Part shown: positions 50,812-52,602 of the stretch, in pieces | Layout of the letters: every line of letters starts with the position of its first letter | How positions within the stretch are numbered: position 1 is the stretch's first letter | Assembly (NCBI GenBank): GCA_002491115.1 | Contig: DKVI01000012.1 | Coordinates: forward strand, 1 to 52,602 | Direction: 5' to 3' | From: Lachnospiraceae bacterium UBA7182 | Lineage (GTDB): Bacteria; Bacillota; Clostridia; Lachnospirales; Lachnospiraceae | Length of the DNA stretch: 52,602 nucleotides | Translations under genes and position numbers: made by a program | Notes under the pieces: model-generated | Seen by the model: the letters and a program-made list of their open reading frames with translations, nothing else | Told to the model about the DNA's origin: nothing | The model's database searches: none

Positions 50812-52377
50812 CTATAATTTCCGTCCTAATATATCTTCATAAACACCGATAATTTGTTCAATGTTCTGCTCTTTTGTATATGTTCTACATGCATGTGCCC
50901 GTCCAAATCTGGCCATTTTTCTTGATTGTTCAGGATTCTTAACTGCCTCAATCATTTTTTCTACAAGCGATTCTGGGTTTCCGGCTTCATATAAATATCC
51001 ATTCTTTCCATCCTGGATTAATTCCAAAGTCCCTCCTGCATCCACTCCTATTACAAGGCATCCTGAAAGTAAAGATTCTATCGTAACGCGCCCATATGCT
51101 TCTTTTTTTCCGCATACAAAGGAAATATCCGATTGTTCATAAAGCTCGTATACATTATTGCTGGCGCCATAAAATGATATATTTTCTTCTAAATTACCAT
51201 CCTGGATGAGCTGCTTTAATTCATCTATATATTCATTTTCTCCCTTTCCTACCAATAACAGATGAAAATCCATCCCTGTTTTCGTTTTAAAAAGAGAACA
51301 TGCACGAAGCATTTCCTTTTGGCCTTTATGTTCGGCAAGCACACCTACTAAAATCATTCGGACAGTTTTATTTTTTAAAATCTCCCTTTGAATACATTCG
51401 CTTCCCTCCCTCTCCACCGCGTCATATATGGTACAGACTTGTCCTTCTTTTTCAAAAGGCATCAAATTTTTGATATAATCTGACACAGCAATCACTTTAT
51501 TCGCCTGCTGTAACAATTTCAAGGATTTTGGATAATTAAAGATCCGATAACCTAAGTTTTCCATATTCTCCCGCAAATGCCATACAAAAGGAATACCACA
51601 ATCTTTTGCCGCAGATGCCCCTATATATGCAAAAGTAGTATTGCAATGTACTAAATCAACTTGATTCACTTTTAATAACTGCTCTATCTCTTTTTTGGCT
51701 TTCCTGTTTGACAATAACTTGAATAGGAAACGAATCCTTTCCAGTAGGTCATAGTCTTTTGCAATTTCGTATCCCCAATCATTTGATACTATGTAGGTAT
51801 AAGGAATCTGCTTTTGAGTCAGCAAAGAACTGCCCAGGCCATAATAAGGAAGAACAACCATAACCGCTATAGCCCTTTTCTGTAACTGGACACATAGTTC
51901 TGTCATACAGAGGAATGCTCCTGAGACAATATTATTGTCAGAAGCCATAAATACAATCTTCGTTCTGGTATCCTTTGGGAAAACTGCCGGATGATGCTGA
52001 TTATAGTCCCTCATATAATGGTAGCTTAAATCAAGATAGGCTTTCTCTGTTATAAATATCAGATGTTCAAACTGGTGTTCCAATAATGTGTGTTTGATTT
52101 CTTCATGGAGATTTGGCAATGTGGCAATAAGGATAACAGCGTCTTTTCTGTGTTTTTCCAATTCAGTGACCTCATAGACAGGTAATCCACAAAATTTATG
52201 ATTACTTTCCACCTGATTCTTCTTACTTACAGCAAATCCTATTATTTTATTACATACTCCATACTTGCTTAATCTCAGAAAGGCCAGTTCCCCTACCATG
52301 CCTGCACCATAAATAAACAACTTATCATATTTATTTATTTGATACAGCAATTGTTTTTCGGAATAGAATTTTAGCAT
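50812..52377 (-). CDS. GT4-type glycosyltransferase with N-terminal Rossmann-like domain
   Basis: The 521-residue protein has an N-terminal Rossmann-like domain of about 130 residues (KLFIYGAGMVGELAFLRLSKYG, GLPVYEV, AVILIATLPNLHEEI), then a GT-B glycosyltransferase family 4 core. The N-lobe has IVFMASDNNIVSGAFLCM and VDLVHCNTTFAYIGASAA; the C-lobe has MILVGVLAEHKGQKEML, LLLVGKGENEYIDEL and the EX7E-type FVCGKKEAYGRVTIESLLSG with VIGVDAGGTLELI. It likely transfers a hexose from a nucleotide sugar. It is the first gene of the pair; the 225 bases to the window end hold no gene. Confidence 0.88.
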   Translation of the reverse strand: MLKFYSEKQLLYQINKYDKLFIYGAGMVGELAFLRLSKYGVCNKIIGFAVSKKNQVESNHKFCGLPVYEVTELEKHRKDAVILIATLPNLHEEIKHTLLEHQFEHLIFITEKAYLDLSYHYMRDYNQHHPAVFPKDTRTKIVFMASDNNIVSGAFLCMTELCVQLQKRAIAVMVVLPYYGLGSSLLTQKQIPYTYIVSNDWGYEIAKDYDLLERIRFLFKLLSNRKAKKEIEQLLKVNQVDLVHCNTTFAYIGASAAKDCGIPFVWHLRENMENLGYRIFNYPKSLKLLQQANKVIAVSDYIKNLMPFEKEGQVCTIYDAVEREGSECIQREILKNKTVRMILVGVLAEHKGQKEMLRACSLFKTKTGMDFHLLLVGKGENEYIDELKQLIQDGNLEENISFYGASNNVYELYEQSDISFVCGKKEAYGRVTIESLLSGCLVIGVDAGGTLELIQDGKNGYLYEAGNPESLVEKMIEAVKNPEQSRKMARFGRAHACRTYTKEQNIEQIIGVYEDILGRKL

Positions 52378-52602
52378 TATTGATCTAATCCTCTTAATTA
52401 ACTATTTTACTAAAGCTTTAGTTTCCCTGATCCATAAAAATATTTTTATATTACTTTATAAGTAAAAATTTCCATACATCTTTATATCAGAATTTATTAT
52501 ATTCAAATCCTATATTCACATCCATCGATCTGAATATTCTAATCTCAAAGAAAAAAACTTTTTGCAAAATATCTTAATTTCCTCCAAATAACTTACATTC
52601 AT

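Overview
The window looks like chromosomal DNA of an endospore-forming Clostridia bacterium, most likely Lachnospiraceae. The basis is an alpha/beta-type small acid-soluble spore protein with a sigma-G-like promoter, PadR/DUF2812 and ECF sigma/DUF4179 pairs, a GGGtGRT/NifU-like pair, DUF4422 glycosyltransferases, AGGAGG ribosome binding sites and TTGACA/TATAAT promoters. I do not name a species. I saw no rRNA, tRNA, CRISPR array, prophage or insertion sequence. Forty-two coding sequences are called; one runs off the left edge.

Layout. 0-4.4 kb: a truncated mobile-type hypothetical with a possible 38-codon gene before it, a DUF2284 metal-binding protein, a LysR regulator divergent from an AGCS sodium:amino-acid symporter, and a methyltransferase. 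4.5-8.1 kb: a heterodimeric ABC exporter with one degenerate ATP site. 8.3-10.1 kb: KDG kinase and KDPG aldolase. 10.1-11.2 kb: a GNAT and an FmdE-like protein. 11.3-15.8 kb: a beta-glucoside operon (antiterminator, PTS EIIBCA, GH1 phospho-beta-glucosidase) with two antitermination sites. 16.0-17.7 kb: an autoregulated PadR/DUF2812 pair. 17.8-19.5 kb: GGGtGRT and NifU-like genes. 19.7-22.0 kb: two membrane proteins.

22.3-32.2 kb is the most unusual part: a one-strand extracytoplasmic flavin/iron-sulfur locus. In transcription order it holds an ApbE flavin transferase lipoprotein, a secreted protein with five FMN-binding domains, a membrane-anchored single-FMN protein, a membrane polyferredoxin, a NusG-domain-II protein, and a 1693-residue secreted protein with three tandem copies of a Treponema Tp47-like module. 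The regions before the first and last genes share a GTTAG-N6-CTAAC dyad, so one regulator may control both. I infer electrons pass from cytoplasmic donors through the polyferredoxin to surface flavins.

32.4-40.2 kb: a tightly coupled operon of hybrid histidine kinase, MoxR-type AAA+ ATPase, DUF5682 protein and VWA protein. 40.3-41.9 kb: an ECF sigma factor with a DUF4179 partner. 42.0-44.9 kb: RarA, a galactitol-1-phosphate-dehydrogenase-like enzyme and the spore protein. 45.0-52.4 kb: a surface-glycan cluster of three DUF4422 proteins, a GT-A-like protein and a GT4-like glycosyltransferase, all five starting with a similar Rossmann-like domain, interrupted by a PD-(D/E)XK-like gene. The right-hand 4 kb is visibly richer in A+T.
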